Assembly: GCF_001570605.1 (NCBI RefSeq)
Contig: NZ_BBXG01000026.1
Span: 1 to 32,160 of the forward strand
Length of the DNA: 32,160 nt
Source: Herbidospora cretacea
GTDB lineage: Bacteria > Actinomycetota > Actinomycetes > Streptosporangiales > Streptosporangiaceae
Reading direction: 5' to 3'
Shown here: positions 19,991 to 27,637 of the stretch, piece by piece
How positions within the stretch are numbered: position 1 is the stretch's first letter
How the letters are laid out: every line of letters begins with the position of its first letter
Translations under genes and position numbers: made by a program
The notes under the pieces: generated by a model
Told to the model about the DNA's origin: nothing
What the model saw: only the letters and a program-made list of their open reading frames with translations
Database searches by the model: none

Positions 19991-20578
19991 CTAGGCGGAG
20001 GTCAGCCGGGCCCACAGTTCGTCTATCTGGCGATCCAGGTCTTCGATCGTGCCGTTGTTGTCGATCACGGTGTCGGCCACCGCCAGCCGGTCCTCGCGGG
20101 AGGCCTGGGCGGCGATGCGGGCGCGGGCGTCCGGCTCGGACATGCCCCGGGTCTCGCCGAGCCGTCTGATCCGGACCTCGTCGTCCGTGTCCACGACGAT
20201 CACCTGGTCGAACGTCGGGGCCAGGTGGTTCTCCGCCAGGAGCGGCACGTCGTAGACGATCACACCGCCGGGCGGGGTCTCGTCCAGGACCTGCTGGACG
20301 CGGGCGCCGACCTTCGGGTGGACGATCCCGTTGAGGATCTCCAGCTTGGCCGGGTCGGAGAAGACGATCGAGCCGAGTCTCGGGCGGTCGAGGGAGCCGT
20401 CGGGGCGCAGGATCTCTCTCCCGAAGGCGGCCACCACCTCGGCCAGGCCCACGGTCCCGGGTTCGACGACCTCGCGGGCGATCTGGTCGGCGTCGATGAC
20501 GACCGCGCCGCGTTCGGCCAGACGCCTGCTGACCTCGCTCTTGCCCGACCCGATGCCGCCGGTGAGCCCGACCCTCAC
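19991..20578 (-). CDS. coaE: Dephospho-CoA kinase
   Basis: Last step of coenzyme A synthesis, phosphorylating the 3' ribose hydroxyl of dephospho-CoA; 195 residues. The P-loop GGIGSGKS is at 7-14, followed by [27 protein letters not shown] and the lid segment [21 protein letters not shown] are in the expected order. It is the single-domain form, without the UPF0157 extension found in some actinobacteria such as mycobacteria. GTG 20578 overlaps the GNAT stop by 4 nt, so translation is probably coupled. Confidence 0.96.
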   Translation of the reverse strand: MRVGLTGGIGSGKSEVSRRLAERGAVVIDADQIAREVVEPGTVGLAEVVAAFGREILRPDGSLDRPRLGSIVFSDPAKLEILNGIVHPKVGARVQQVLDETPPGGVIVYDVPLLAENHLAPTFDQVIVVDTDDEVRIRRLGETRGMSEPDARARIAAQASREDRLAVADTVIDNNGTIEDLDRQIDELWARLTSA

Positions 20579-21069
20579 GACGCGATCCGGCGCATGTGCA
20601 CCATCGTCAGGTGGTCCTGAACGCGCTCGCGGCGGGTCTCGCCGTAGCCCAGGCGCTTGTAGAGGCGCAGGTTGGCGTCGGACAGGTGGCCGGTGAACAG
20701 GTCGAAGGCGCGGACGTCCGGGAACTCCTCGGCCACCTGCTCGTGGAGGGCGTCCAGGAGGGCGGTGCCGATGCCCTCGCCCTGGCGGTCGGGGGCCACG
20801 ACGAGGCGGCCGACGACGCAGGCACGGCCACTATTCGTGCCGGGGGTCAGGTCGGCGACCAGTCCTCGCACGACGCCGACGACGCGGCCGCCGTCGACGG
20901 CCTTCAGCAGGACGGCGCTCTCGATGGCCTTGCGGAGCTGTTCGAGAGACTCGATCAGGGGGGCGATGAAGGGGTCGCCGTAGAGCTGGGCCTCGCTGAC
21001 GTAGGCCGCGCGCTGGACGGTGAGGATCTCCCCGGCGTCGGAGGGTTCGGCGCGCTTGATCGTGACCAT
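20575..21069 (-). CDS. GNAT-family N-acetyltransferase
   Basis: Acetyl-CoA-dependent acyltransferase of 164 residues; the acceptor is unknown. The acetyl-CoA-binding motif A is [28 protein letters not shown] (Q/R-x-x-G-x-G/A pattern). It is followed by [27 protein letters not shown], the usual motif B end of the fold. No strong ribosome site precedes the ATG; a TAGGGT -10-like hexamer sits 6 nt upstream. The 4-nt overlap with coaE suggests a two-gene operon. Confidence 0.9.
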   Translation of the reverse strand: MVTIKRAEPSDAGEILTVQRAAYVSEAQLYGDPFIAPLIESLEQLRKAIESAVLLKAVDGGRVVGVVRGLVADLTPGTNSGRACVVGRLVVAPDRQGEGIGTALLDALHEQVAEEFPDVRAFDLFTGHLSDANLRLYKRLGYGETRRERVQDHLTMVHMRRIAS

Positions 21070-21075
21070 CGCGCC

Positions 21076-21103
21076 ACCCTACCGGCTCCGGCGCCTTTAC
21101 AAA
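21076..21103 (-). promoter_or_regulatory. Promoter candidate for a leaderless GNAT-coaE message
   Basis: On the minus strand TTTGTA (21103-21098), a 16-nt spacer and TAGGGT (21081-21076) precede ATG 21069 by 6 nt, the spacing expected if transcription starts at the ATG. Confidence 0.5.
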
Positions 21104-21123
21104 GTAGATCTCGCACGGACGGC

Positions 21124-21153
21124 AAAAAACCCCGCCCACCGGAGTGGACGGGG
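21124..21153 (-). terminator. Intrinsic terminator of rpsA
   Basis: A 10-bp GC-rich stem (21130-21139 with 21144-21153) has a 4-nt loop. As minus-strand RNA it pairs completely, with one G-U, and runs straight into six Us (21129-21124). It lies about 15 nt after the rpsA stop. A second small inverted repeat, AGAGCT-GTT-AGCTCT (21162-21176), overlaps the stop codon itself. Confidence 0.92.
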
Positions 21154-21168
21154 CTTTTCGGAGAGCTG

Positions 21169-22635
21169 TTAGCTCTGGCCGCCCGCGAGCTTCTCGCGGA
21201 GCGCCGCCAGGGCCTCGTCGGAGGCGAGCGCGCCGCCCGTCGACTGGGTGGCGGTCTGGGTCTCGCCGGTGTAGGAGGAAGGCGCGGCCTCGTTGGCCTC
21301 GGCGTCCTCGGCACGGGCCTGCTCGACCTGCTTCTTGTGGGCCTCGAAGCGGGTCTGGGCCTCGGCGTACTGCCGCTCCCACTCCTCGCGCTGCTTGTCG
21401 AAGCCCTCGAGCCACTCGCCGGTCTCGGCGTCGAAGCCCTCGGGGTAGATGTAGTTCCCCTGGTCGTCGTACGTCGCGGCCATGCCGTAGAGCGTCGGGT
21501 CGAACTCGACGTCGACGCCGGCGTTCTCGTTCGCCTGCTTCAGCGAGAGGGAGATGCGGCGACGGTCGAGGTCGATGTCGATGATCTTCACGAAGATCTC
21601 GTCGCCGACCTGGACGACCTGCTCGGGGATCTCCACGTGACGCTCGGCCAGCTCGGAGATGTGGACCAGGCCCTCGATGCCCTCCTCGACCCGGACGAAC
21701 GCGCCGAACGGCACCAGCTTGGTGACGCGGCCCGGCACGACCTGGCCGATCTGGTGGGTGCGGGCGAACTGCTGCCACGGGTCTTCCTGGGTCGCCTTCA
21801 GCGACAGGGAGACGCGCTCGCGCTCCATGTCGACGTCGAGGACCTCGACCGTGACCTCCTGGCCGACCTCGACGACCTCGGAGGGGTGGTCGATGTGCTT
21901 CCAGGACAGCTCGGACACGTGGACCAGACCGTCGACGCCGCCAAGGTCGACGAAGGCGCCGAAGTTGACGATCGAGGACACGACGCCCTTGCGGACCTGG
22001 CCCTTCTGGAGGGTGTTGAGGAAGGTCTGGCGGACCTCGGACTGGGTCTGCTCCAGCCACGCGCGCCGCGACAGAACCACGTTGTTGCGGTTCTTGTCGA
22101 GCTCTATGATCTTGGCCTCGAGTTCACGGCCGACGTAGGGCTGCAGGTCGCGCACGCGCCGCATCTCGACCAGGGACGCCGGGAGGAAGCCACGCAGGCC
22201 GATGTCGAGGATGAGACCACCCTTGACAACTTCGATGACCGTGCCGGTGACGATGCCGTCCTCGTCCTTGATCTTCTCGATCGTGCCCCAGGCGCGCTCG
22301 TACTGGGCGCGCTTCTTGGACAGGATCAGACGGCCTTCCTTGTCCTCCTTCTGGAGAACCAGGGCCTCGACGTGCTCGCCGACCTCGACGACCTCAGCGG
22401 GGTCGACGTCGTGCTTGATCGAAAGCTCGCGCGAGGGGATGACACCCTCGGTCTTGTAGCCGATGTCGAGCAAGACCTCGTCTCGATCGACCTTGACGAC
22501 GGTGCCTTCGACGATGTCGCCATCGTTGAAGTACTTGATGGTCTCGTCGATCGCGGCGAGGAAGGCCTCCTCGGAACCGATGTCGTTGACCGCTACCTGC
22601 GGGGTGTTCGAGGTGGCCTCAGTGCTGCTCGTCAT
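21169..22635 (-). CDS. rpsA: 30S ribosomal protein S1
   Basis: RNA-binding ribosomal protein that helps mRNA docking; 488 residues. Four S1 OB-fold domains are visible: GDIVEGTVVKVDRDEVLLDIGYK, GIVTGTVIEVVKGGLILDIGLRG, GQVRKGVVSSIVNFGAFVDLGG and GQVVPGRVTKLVPFGAFVRVEEG. An acidic, low-complexity C-terminal extension of about 110 residues follows, as is normal in actinobacteria, in place of the fifth and sixth domains of E. coli S1. ATG 22635 (MTSSTEATSNTP) has GGAG about 10 nt upstream; the open frame to 22761 runs through leader sequence. The gene has its own promoter and terminator, so it is monocistronic. Confidence 0.97.
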   Translation of the reverse strand: MTSSTEATSNTPQVAVNDIGSEEAFLAAIDETIKYFNDGDIVEGTVVKVDRDEVLLDIGYKTEGVIPSRELSIKHDVDPAEVVEVGEHVEALVLQKEDKEGRLILSKKRAQYERAWGTIEKIKDEDGIVTGTVIEVVKGGLILDIGLRGFLPASLVEMRRVRDLQPYVGRELEAKIIELDKNRNNVVLSRRAWLEQTQSEVRQTFLNTLQKGQVRKGVVSSIVNFGAFVDLGGVDGLVHVSELSWKHIDHPSEVVEVGQEVTVEVLDVDMERERVSLSLKATQEDPWQQFARTHQIGQVVPGRVTKLVPFGAFVRVEEGIEGLVHISELAERHVEIPEQVVQVGDEIFVKIIDIDLDRRRISLSLKQANENAGVDVEFDPTLYGMAATYDDQGNYIYPEGFDAETGEWLEGFDKQREEWERQYAEAQTRFEAHKKQVEQARAEDAEANEAAPSSYTGETQTATQSTGGALASDEALAALREKLAGGQS

Positions 22636-22681
22636 GTGTGGAATTGCTCCGAACCGGACAGATGTCGTTGTGTCGAGGCGC

Positions 22682-22693
22682 AGCAGGCCTGCT
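22682..22693. other. 12-bp perfect palindrome in the rpsA leader
   Basis: AGCAGGCCTGCT lies in the roughly 130-nt untranslated leader of rpsA, about 50 nt before the start codon. S1 is known in E. coli to repress its own translation through its leader. Whether this site takes part in such control is a guess. Confidence 0.3.
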
Positions 22694-22773
22694 TCGTTCA
22701 AGCCGGGGATCAGGATTGAGCGAGCGCGAGCCCGCTCCCTTCGAGGCGCGCGCGAGCCCACAGCGCAGCGATC

Positions 22774-22802
22774 AGCATATGAGACCAGGCGAGCGCGGTC
22801 AA
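22774..22802 (-). promoter_or_regulatory. rpsA promoter (sigma-70/HrdB-like)
   Basis: TTGACC (22802-22797), a 17-nt spacer and TATGCT (22779-22774) on the minus strand give a strong vegetative promoter. The start site should be near 22767, leaving a leader of about 130 nt before ATG 22635. Confidence 0.85.
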
Positions 22803-22823
22803 TCCGAAGGCTCGGTACGCAGC

Positions 22824-23936
22824 TTAATAGTAGATAACCTTTTTGCCACGCTTTGACGCAAGTTTTAAACGATGTTGGCGTGGCGCGGAGAGACTGCCGG
22901 GGTCACCGTCGGCCGTGTAGCGCTCATCCGGATGATCGTCGAGCCACTTCAGCCAATAGGTCGAACACCACTTGCGGCAGTCGCCGGCCAGCCCGTTCGA
23001 CTGGATCCGCTGGATTTCACGGGGATCGTACCCCTTCGCGAACGGCGAATTCGACGGCTCGGCCCCGGCCAGGAAGACGCCCTCGTACCGGTACTTGCTG
23101 CCGTCCCACGACCCGCCGCGCCCCAAGGAGCCCTTTCTCGGACGTGACCCGAAAGGGAGGGCGAACGTGGCGAAATCAGATACCCCGAGCTTCTTGAGCA
23201 GCCGCTCCCCCCGCACGATCTGCTCGCTGACCTTCTTGTTGGACAGGCTCCGCAGATCCTGGTGGGACCACGTGTGGTTGGCGACCTCGAAGCCGTGGTC
23301 GAGCAGCCACCGGACCCCCGCCTTCTGGGCGTCCTCCCCCTTCAGACCGAAGGGCTCGCGGTTGACGTAGAAGGTGGCGACGGGCCGGAACGAGGGGAAC
23401 TTCCTGGCCACGTCGAAGATCACCGCCACGGCGGTGTCCTTCATCGGACGGCCGTCGGCGTCGAGCGCGAAGTGGCTGGGGTTCCCGTCGTCGAAGGTGA
23501 GCACGACCGGATGGGCCCCGGCGGCGATGTCCATCCGGCCCTCGACGAACTCGGCGGCGGTCACCGGCACGTACCCGGCCCGCGCCAGCCGCTCCAGCTC
23601 GACCCGTAACTGCTTGGGCGTGCGGTCGATCGAGGCGCTGCGGTCCCACCGGATCCGGTGGTACATGAGCACCGGGACGAGCCCGAGCTCGTTGGCCCCG
23701 GCCGCCCTGGCCGACTCCTCGGTCGCCTGCACGGGGGCCGGGAGCGCGAACCCGGGTAACGCGGGCTTGGCCGGGGGCGGCGGCTCCTGCTCGGCCTTCT
23801 TCTGGGCCTCGGAGTGGGGCACCACGGTGCGGGGCGGCGAGACCGGCCCCCGCATGAGCGAGAGCGCGATCAGGCCGAGCGTGACCACCACGACATTGGC
23901 CACACCTGTGATCGACACAACCTTCCGCACAGTCAC
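22824..23936 (-). CDS. Membrane-anchored polysaccharide deacetylase (NodB domain)
   Basis: Extracytoplasmic carbohydrate esterase family 4-like protein, 370 residues; it may deacetylate peptidoglycan or another surface glycan. A signal-anchor helix (about residues 7-28) is followed by a Pro-rich linker (30-70). The NodB domain holds VPVLMYHRI, metal/catalytic LTFDDG (Asp149, Asp150), the metal-binding HTWSHQDL (His221, His225) and LPFGSRP. The C-terminal tail is basic (KLASKRGKKVIYY). GTG 23936 is the longest start; GTG 23930 is equally possible, since a TAGAGT hexamer ends just upstream. It is monocistronic, lying between polA and the rpsA promoter. Confidence 0.88.
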   Translation of the reverse strand: MTVRKVVSITGVANVVVVTLGLIALSLMRGPVSPPRTVVPHSEAQKKAEQEPPPPAKPALPGFALPAPVQATEESARAAGANELGLVPVLMYHRIRWDRSASIDRTPKQLRVELERLARAGYVPVTAAEFVEGRMDIAAGAHPVVLTFDDGNPSHFALDADGRPMKDTAVAVIFDVARKFPSFRPVATFYVNREPFGLKGEDAQKAGVRWLLDHGFEVANHTWSHQDLRSLSNKKVSEQIVRGERLLKKLGVSDFATFALPFGSRPRKGSLGRGGSWDGSKYRYEGVFLAGAEPSNSPFAKGYDPREIQRIQSNGLAGDCRKWCSTYWLKWLDDHPDERYTADGDPGSLSAPRQHRLKLASKRGKKVIYY

Positions 23937-24245
23937 CCGACTCTAGTCGCGATCAGGCCCTCGAACGAGGCGAAAGCCCCGCAAAGCCGCGGCCATAGCC
24001 AGGGGATTCACCTCACGACCCACCACCGCCCCCACCTCCAGCCTCGACATCGACTCGCAGCCAAGGGCCGAACCCGAAGCCGAAAGCCAAGTCGGACCCC
24101 CGGAGCTGCCAGCGGGTCCGCCGCCCGGCGGTCGCTCGTCGGCAGGACCTCCGTCGTCTGGGGGCGCGGCGGAGCGGCCGGTCGGCGCCGGGGACGGCGG
24201 GCGGTGCCGGGGTGGGCGGAGCCGTGACGGAAGAGGCGTTTGTCC
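23937..24245. other. Gap between polA and the deacetylase gene, no gene recognised
   Basis: This 309-nt gap holds no frame with protein-like composition; the open minus-strand frame crossing it is an extension of a polA shadow. A small CCGCC-GCC-GGCGG inverted repeat lies near 24118-24136. TAGAGT at 23940-23945 (minus strand) may be the deacetylase -10. No clear polA terminator was seen. Confidence 0.5.
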
Positions 24246-26921
24246 TTAGTGGCCGGCGTCCTGCCAGTTGGAGCCGACGCCGACCGACACGTCGAGGGGG
24301 ACGGTGAGCTCGTAGGCGGCGGCCATCTCCTTCACGACCACCTGGCGCAGGTCGTCGAGCTCCCCCGGGTGGACCTCGAAGACGAGTTCGTCGTGGACCT
24401 GGAGGAGCATCCGCGACCGCATCCCGGAGATCGCCCGCTGCACGTTGAGCATCGCGACCTTGATGATGTCGGCGGCGCTGCCCTGGATCGGGGCGTTGAG
24501 GGCCATGCGTTCGGCCATCTCGCGGCGCTGGCGGTTGTCGCTGGTCAGGTCGGGCAGGTAGCGGCGGCGGCCGAGGATGGTGGAGGTGTAGCCGTCGGTG
24601 CGGGCCTGGGCGACGATCGCGTTGAGGAAGTCGCGGATGCCGCCGAACTCCTCGAAGTACTCGTCTTTCAGAGCGCGGGCCTCGGCGACCGGGATGTTGA
24701 GCTGGCCCGACAGGCCGAAGTCGCTGAGGCCGTAGGCCAGGCCGTAGTTCATCGCCTTGATCTTGGCGCGCATCTCGCCCGTGACCGCCTCGGGCGTGGT
24801 GTCGAAGACCTTGGCGGCGGTGGCGGCGTGGAAGTCGTGGCCCGAGCCGAAGGCCTCGACGAGCGAGCGGTCGCCGCTCAGGTGGGCCATGATGCGCAGC
24901 TCGATCTGGCTGTAGTCGGCCGTCAGCAGGGTCTCGTAGCCGGGGCCGACGACGAAGCCCTTGCGGATGCGGCGGCCCTCGGCGGTCCGGATCGGGATGT
25001 TCTGCAGGTTGGGCTTCTCCGACGACAGGCGGCCGGTCGCGGCGATGATCTGGTTGAACGTGGTGTGGATGCGGCCGTCGTCGGCGATCTCCTTGATCAG
25101 GCCCTCGACCGTCGTGCGCAGCTTCTGCTGGTCGCGGTGGCGGAGCATGATCGTGGGGAGCTCGTGGTCGGTCTGGGTGGCCAGCCAGGCGAGCTGGTCG
25201 GCGTCGGTGCTGTAGCCGGTCTTGATCTTCTTGGTCTTCGGCAGGTTGAGCCGCTCGAAGAAGATCTCCTGGAGCTGCTTGGGCGAGCCCAGGTTGAACT
25301 GCTCCCCCACGGCCGCGTGGGCAGCGTCGACGGCGAACTTCACCTCGGCGGCGAACTCGGCCTCCAGGGCGGCGAAGTAGTCGCCGTCGGCGGCGATGCC
25401 GGCCCGCTCGATCTCGGCCAGCACCCGGACCAGCGGGAGCTCCACGTCGGTCACCAGGCGGGTGCCGCCGCGCTCGGACAGGTGGCTCTCCAGCGCCTCG
25501 GCCAGGTCGAGGACGGCCACCGCCTTCATCGCCAGGTCGCGGGCGGCCATGTCGTCGGCGTCGTCGAACAGGCTGGTCTGGCCGTTGGTGTCGGCGGTGT
25601 TGGTCAGAGTCCGGTGGAGGTAGCGCAGCACCAGGTCGTCGAGCGGGAACGAGCGCTGGCCGGGCATCGCCAGGTAGGCGGCCAGGGCGGTGTCGCAGGT
25701 GAGGCCGCGCAGGTCGTAGCCCTGGGCCCACAGGCCGAGCAGCGGGCCCTTGCTGTCGTGGACGGCCTTCTCGACCGACTCGTCGGCCAGCCAGGCGGCC
25801 AGGTCGGCCTCGTCGTCGGCGGTGAGCTGGGTCAGGTCGAGGTAGGCGGCGGTGCCCCCGGCGGCGGCGAAGGCGATCGCGTCGACGCGGCCGGTGCCGC
25901 TGCCCCAGGAGCCGGCGAAGGCCAGGGCGGTGCGGCCGGCCGCGAGGGTGCCGAGCCAGGCGGCCAGGCCGCCGGGCTGGAGGGTGACGATCTCGGCCTC
26001 GAAGCCGCCCTCGACCTCGGGCTCGGCGGTGCCGAGGACCTTGAACAGGCGCTCGCGCAGCTCGCCCCGGATCTGGAGGCTGTCGAGGATCTTGTTGAGC
26101 TCCTCGCGGTCCCACTGGCCCATGACCAGGGCCGCGGGCTCGGCGTCGAGGGCGACGTCACGGCGCAGCTCGGTGAGCATGCGGTTGTGGATCACCTGGC
26201 CGAGGTGCTCGCGGAGCTTGTCGCCGACCTTGCCCTTGACCTCGTCGGCCCGGCGGACCAGTTCGTCGAGCGAGCCGAACTCGCTGATCCACTTGGTCGC
26301 GGTCTTCTCGCCCACGCTGGGGATCGACGGCAGGTTGTCGCTGGGGTCGCCGCGCAGGGCGGCGAAGTCGGGATACTGGTTTGGGGTCAGGCCGTATTTC
26401 TCGACCACCGCGTCGGGGGTGAACCGGGTCATGTCGCTGATGCCCCGCCGGGTCATCAGGACGGTCACCTTCGGGTCGACCAGCTGGAGGGCGTCGCGGT
26501 CGCCGGTGACGATCAGCACGTCCATGCCCTCACCGGAGGCGCGGGTGGCCAGGGTGGCGATCAGGTCGTCGGCCTCGTAGCCCGCCAGGGACAGGTGGGG
26601 CACCTTCATCACGTCGAGCAACTCGTAGATGAGCTGCATCTGACCGCGGAAGTCCTCGGGCGTCTCGGAGCGGTTGGCCTTGTAGGCGGCGAAGGCCTCG
26701 TGACGGAAGGTCGGCTCACTCCGGTCGAAGCAGACCACCAGGTGGGTCGGCGCCTCGTCGCGCATGATGTTGGTCAGCATCGACAGGAAGCCGTAGACCG
26801 CCTCGGTGTGCTGGCCGTCGGTCGTCATGAGGTTGGCGTCCTTCAGCGCGTAGAACGCCCGGTAGGCCAGCGAGTGGCCGTCAAGCAGCAGCAGGCGGGG
26901 GGTCTCTTCGGTCTTCGGCAC
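24246..26921 (-). CDS. polA: DNA polymerase I
   Basis: Repair and Okazaki-fragment polymerase, 891 residues. The N-terminal 5' nuclease shows LLLLDGHSLAYRAFYAL, the acidic VVCFD and GYEADDLIATLA motifs and the H3TH region. The middle domain keeps the fold but lacks the DxE of an active 3'-5' exonuclease: the corresponding strand reads TALAFAGSW, so proofreading is probably lost, as in other actinobacterial Pol I. The polymerase domain has motif A TADYSQIELRIMAHLSGD, the O-helix region KAMNYGLAYGLSDFGL and motif C LLQVHDELVFEV. Start GTG 26921 has no ribosome site; TAGGCT lies 6 nt upstream. It is divergent from the thioesterase gene with 51 nt between. Confidence 0.97.
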   Translation of the reverse strand: MPKTEETPRLLLLDGHSLAYRAFYALKDANLMTTDGQHTEAVYGFLSMLTNIMRDEAPTHLVVCFDRSEPTFRHEAFAAYKANRSETPEDFRGQMQLIYELLDVMKVPHLSLAGYEADDLIATLATRASGEGMDVLIVTGDRDALQLVDPKVTVLMTRRGISDMTRFTPDAVVEKYGLTPNQYPDFAALRGDPSDNLPSIPSVGEKTATKWISEFGSLDELVRRADEVKGKVGDKLREHLGQVIHNRMLTELRRDVALDAEPAALVMGQWDREELNKILDSLQIRGELRERLFKVLGTAEPEVEGGFEAEIVTLQPGGLAAWLGTLAAGRTALAFAGSWGSGTGRVDAIAFAAAGGTAAYLDLTQLTADDEADLAAWLADESVEKAVHDSKGPLLGLWAQGYDLRGLTCDTALAAYLAMPGQRSFPLDDLVLRYLHRTLTNTADTNGQTSLFDDADDMAARDLAMKAVAVLDLAEALESHLSERGGTRLVTDVELPLVRVLAEIERAGIAADGDYFAALEAEFAAEVKFAVDAAHAAVGEQFNLGSPKQLQEIFFERLNLPKTKKIKTGYSTDADQLAWLATQTDHELPTIMLRHRDQQKLRTTVEGLIKEIADDGRIHTTFNQIIAATGRLSSEKPNLQNIPIRTAEGRRIRKGFVVGPGYETLLTADYSQIELRIMAHLSGDRSLVEAFGSGHDFHAATAAKVFDTTPEAVTGEMRAKIKAMNYGLAYGLSDFGLSGQLNIPVAEARALKDEYFEEFGGIRDFLNAIVAQARTDGYTSTILGRRRYLPDLTSDNRQRREMAERMALNAPIQGSAADIIKVAMLNVQRAISGMRSRMLLQVHDELVFEVHPGELDDLRQVVVKEMAAAYELTVPLDVSVGVGSNWQDAGH

Positions 26922-26927
26922 GCTCAG

Positions 26928-26933
26928 AGCCTA
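26928..26933 (-). promoter_or_regulatory. -10 element of a probable leaderless polA transcript
   Basis: TAGGCT on the minus strand ends 6 nt before GTG 26921, placing transcription start at the start codon. The -35 region is poor. The only purine-rich GGGGGAG lies too far upstream to act as a ribosome site. Confidence 0.5.
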
Positions 26934-26972
26934 GTCTCCCCCTACGACAGAACCACCCGGAAAGGAAGAGCC

Positions 26973-27386
26973 TTGACCCAAGAGCTCGTCACGCTGATGA
27001 ACGCCGCCGGAACGGGTCATCTGCAAGATCGGATGGGCATCGAGTTCCTCGAGGTGACGGCCGAGAAGGTGGTCGCGCGGATGCCGGTCGAGGGCAACAC
27101 CCAGCCGTTCGGGCTGCTGCACGGCGGCGCCTCGGTGGTGCTGGCCGAGACGGTCGGCTCGATCGCGGCGATGTACCAGGCGGGCGAGGGCCGGGCCGCG
27201 GTCGGCATCGAGATCAGCGCCACCCATCACCGGTCGGCCAAAGCGGGCTGGGTCACCGGCACCGCCACCCCTCTCCACCAGGGGCGCACGCTGGCGACGT
27301 ACCAGATCGAGGTGGTCGACGACGAGGGCCGCCGGGTGTGCACCTCGCGGCTGACCTGCATGCTCCGGGACCTGCCGAAGTCCTGA
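26973..27386 (+). CDS. Hotdog-fold acyl-CoA thioesterase, YdiI/MenI-like
   Basis: A 137-residue single hotdog domain that should hydrolyse an aromatic or acyl-CoA thioester. The core matches E. coli YdiI closely: QPFGLLHGGASVVLAETVGSIA with His50, Gly51 and catalytic Glu59, then VGIEISATHHRSA and a C-terminal strand RVCTSRLTCML. YdiI/MenI cleaves 1,4-dihydroxy-2-naphthoyl-CoA in menaquinone synthesis, so that role is a reasonable inference, but broader PaaI-like activity is possible. TTG 26973 is chosen because AGGAAGAG lies 3-8 nt upstream; ATG 26997 is the alternative and would drop 8 residues. Confidence 0.9.
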   Translation: MTQELVTLMNAAGTGHLQDRMGIEFLEVTAEKVVARMPVEGNTQPFGLLHGGASVVLAETVGSIAAMYQAGEGRAAVGIEISATHHRSAKAGWVTGTATPLHQGRTLATYQIEVVDDEGRRVCTSRLTCMLRDLPKS

Positions 27387-27407
27387 CCCGAAAGCTGACA
27401 CAACAGC

Positions 27408-27429
27408 CCCAACGGTCGCTACCGTTGGG
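27408..27429 (+). terminator. Hairpin after the thioesterase gene
   Basis: A perfect 9-bp stem CCCAACGGT/ACCGTTGGG with a CGCT loop begins 22 nt after the stop codon. No U tract follows, so it may act only as a U-less terminator or as an RNA 3' end stabiliser. Confidence 0.55.
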
Positions 27430-27434
27430 TGCCG

Positions 27435-27512
27435 AGGGCCCGTGGTGAGCCGAGTAGACAACGTGCGGCACCGGGGAAGTGCCGGACGGCCCCAAAGGCC
27501 ACCGCGGGCCCT
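27435..27512 (+). ncRNA. Candidate structured RNA: multibranch fold closed by a 12-bp stem
   Basis: Positions 27435-27446 pair with 27501-27512 (12 bp, one G-U). Inside are a 6-bp hairpin (27466-27471 with 27479-27484, loop CGGGGAA), a 4-bp hairpin (27488-27491 with 27497-27500, loop CCAAA) and an unpaired 19-nt strand (27447-27465). The only wobble is G-U as plus-strand RNA and would be A-C on the other strand, which favours plus-strand transcription. It matches no riboswitch or small RNA consensus I can recall. It lies about 110 nt upstream of the likely livH -10, so it may be an independent RNA, part of the thioesterase 3' end, or a leader from a more distal promoter. Confidence 0.4.
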
Positions 27513-27578
27513 TCGCATCCTCTGACATTTCGGCCCCCCACCTGCGCCGACTTTTGCCAACGCCGACGACACAGGCAG

Positions 27579-27594
27579 GTCACCGATTGGTGAC
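27579..27594. promoter_or_regulatory. Operator-like palindrome upstream of the liv promoter
   Basis: GTCACC-GATT-GGTGAC is a perfect inverted repeat centred about 48 nt before the expected liv start site, a typical activator or repressor position. Its GTCAC-N6-GTGAC spacing loosely recalls nitrogen or phosphate regulator boxes, but the match is incomplete. A CGCCGAC direct repeat (27545-27551 and 27561-27567) lies just upstream. Confidence 0.45.
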
Positions 27595-27622
27595 GAACTG
27601 TCCGTAACCGGGCGTTCGGCTC

Positions 27623-27628
27623 TATGCT
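27623..27628 (+). promoter_or_regulatory. Candidate -10 element of the liv operon
   Basis: TATGCT is identical to the -10 of the rpsA promoter in this window. The expected -35 position reads about TGTCCG, a poor match, consistent with a regulated promoter. The leader to TTG 27714 would be about 80 nt. Confidence 0.5.
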
Positions 27629-27637
27629 CCGGCCATT

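Noticed and set aside
24013-26115. A 700-codon minus-strand frame overlapping polA in another register
   Set aside because: Arg/Pro-rich shadow of polA that continues into non-coding DNA.
24240-27386. A plus-strand open frame of more than 1000 codons covering polA and the thioesterase
   Set aside because: Only the last 137 codons (from TTG 26973) encode a real protein; the rest is antisense to polA.
27253-27528. Minus-strand frame across the structured gap and thioesterase
   Set aside because: It is mostly antisense to the thioesterase, with no domain or ribosome site.
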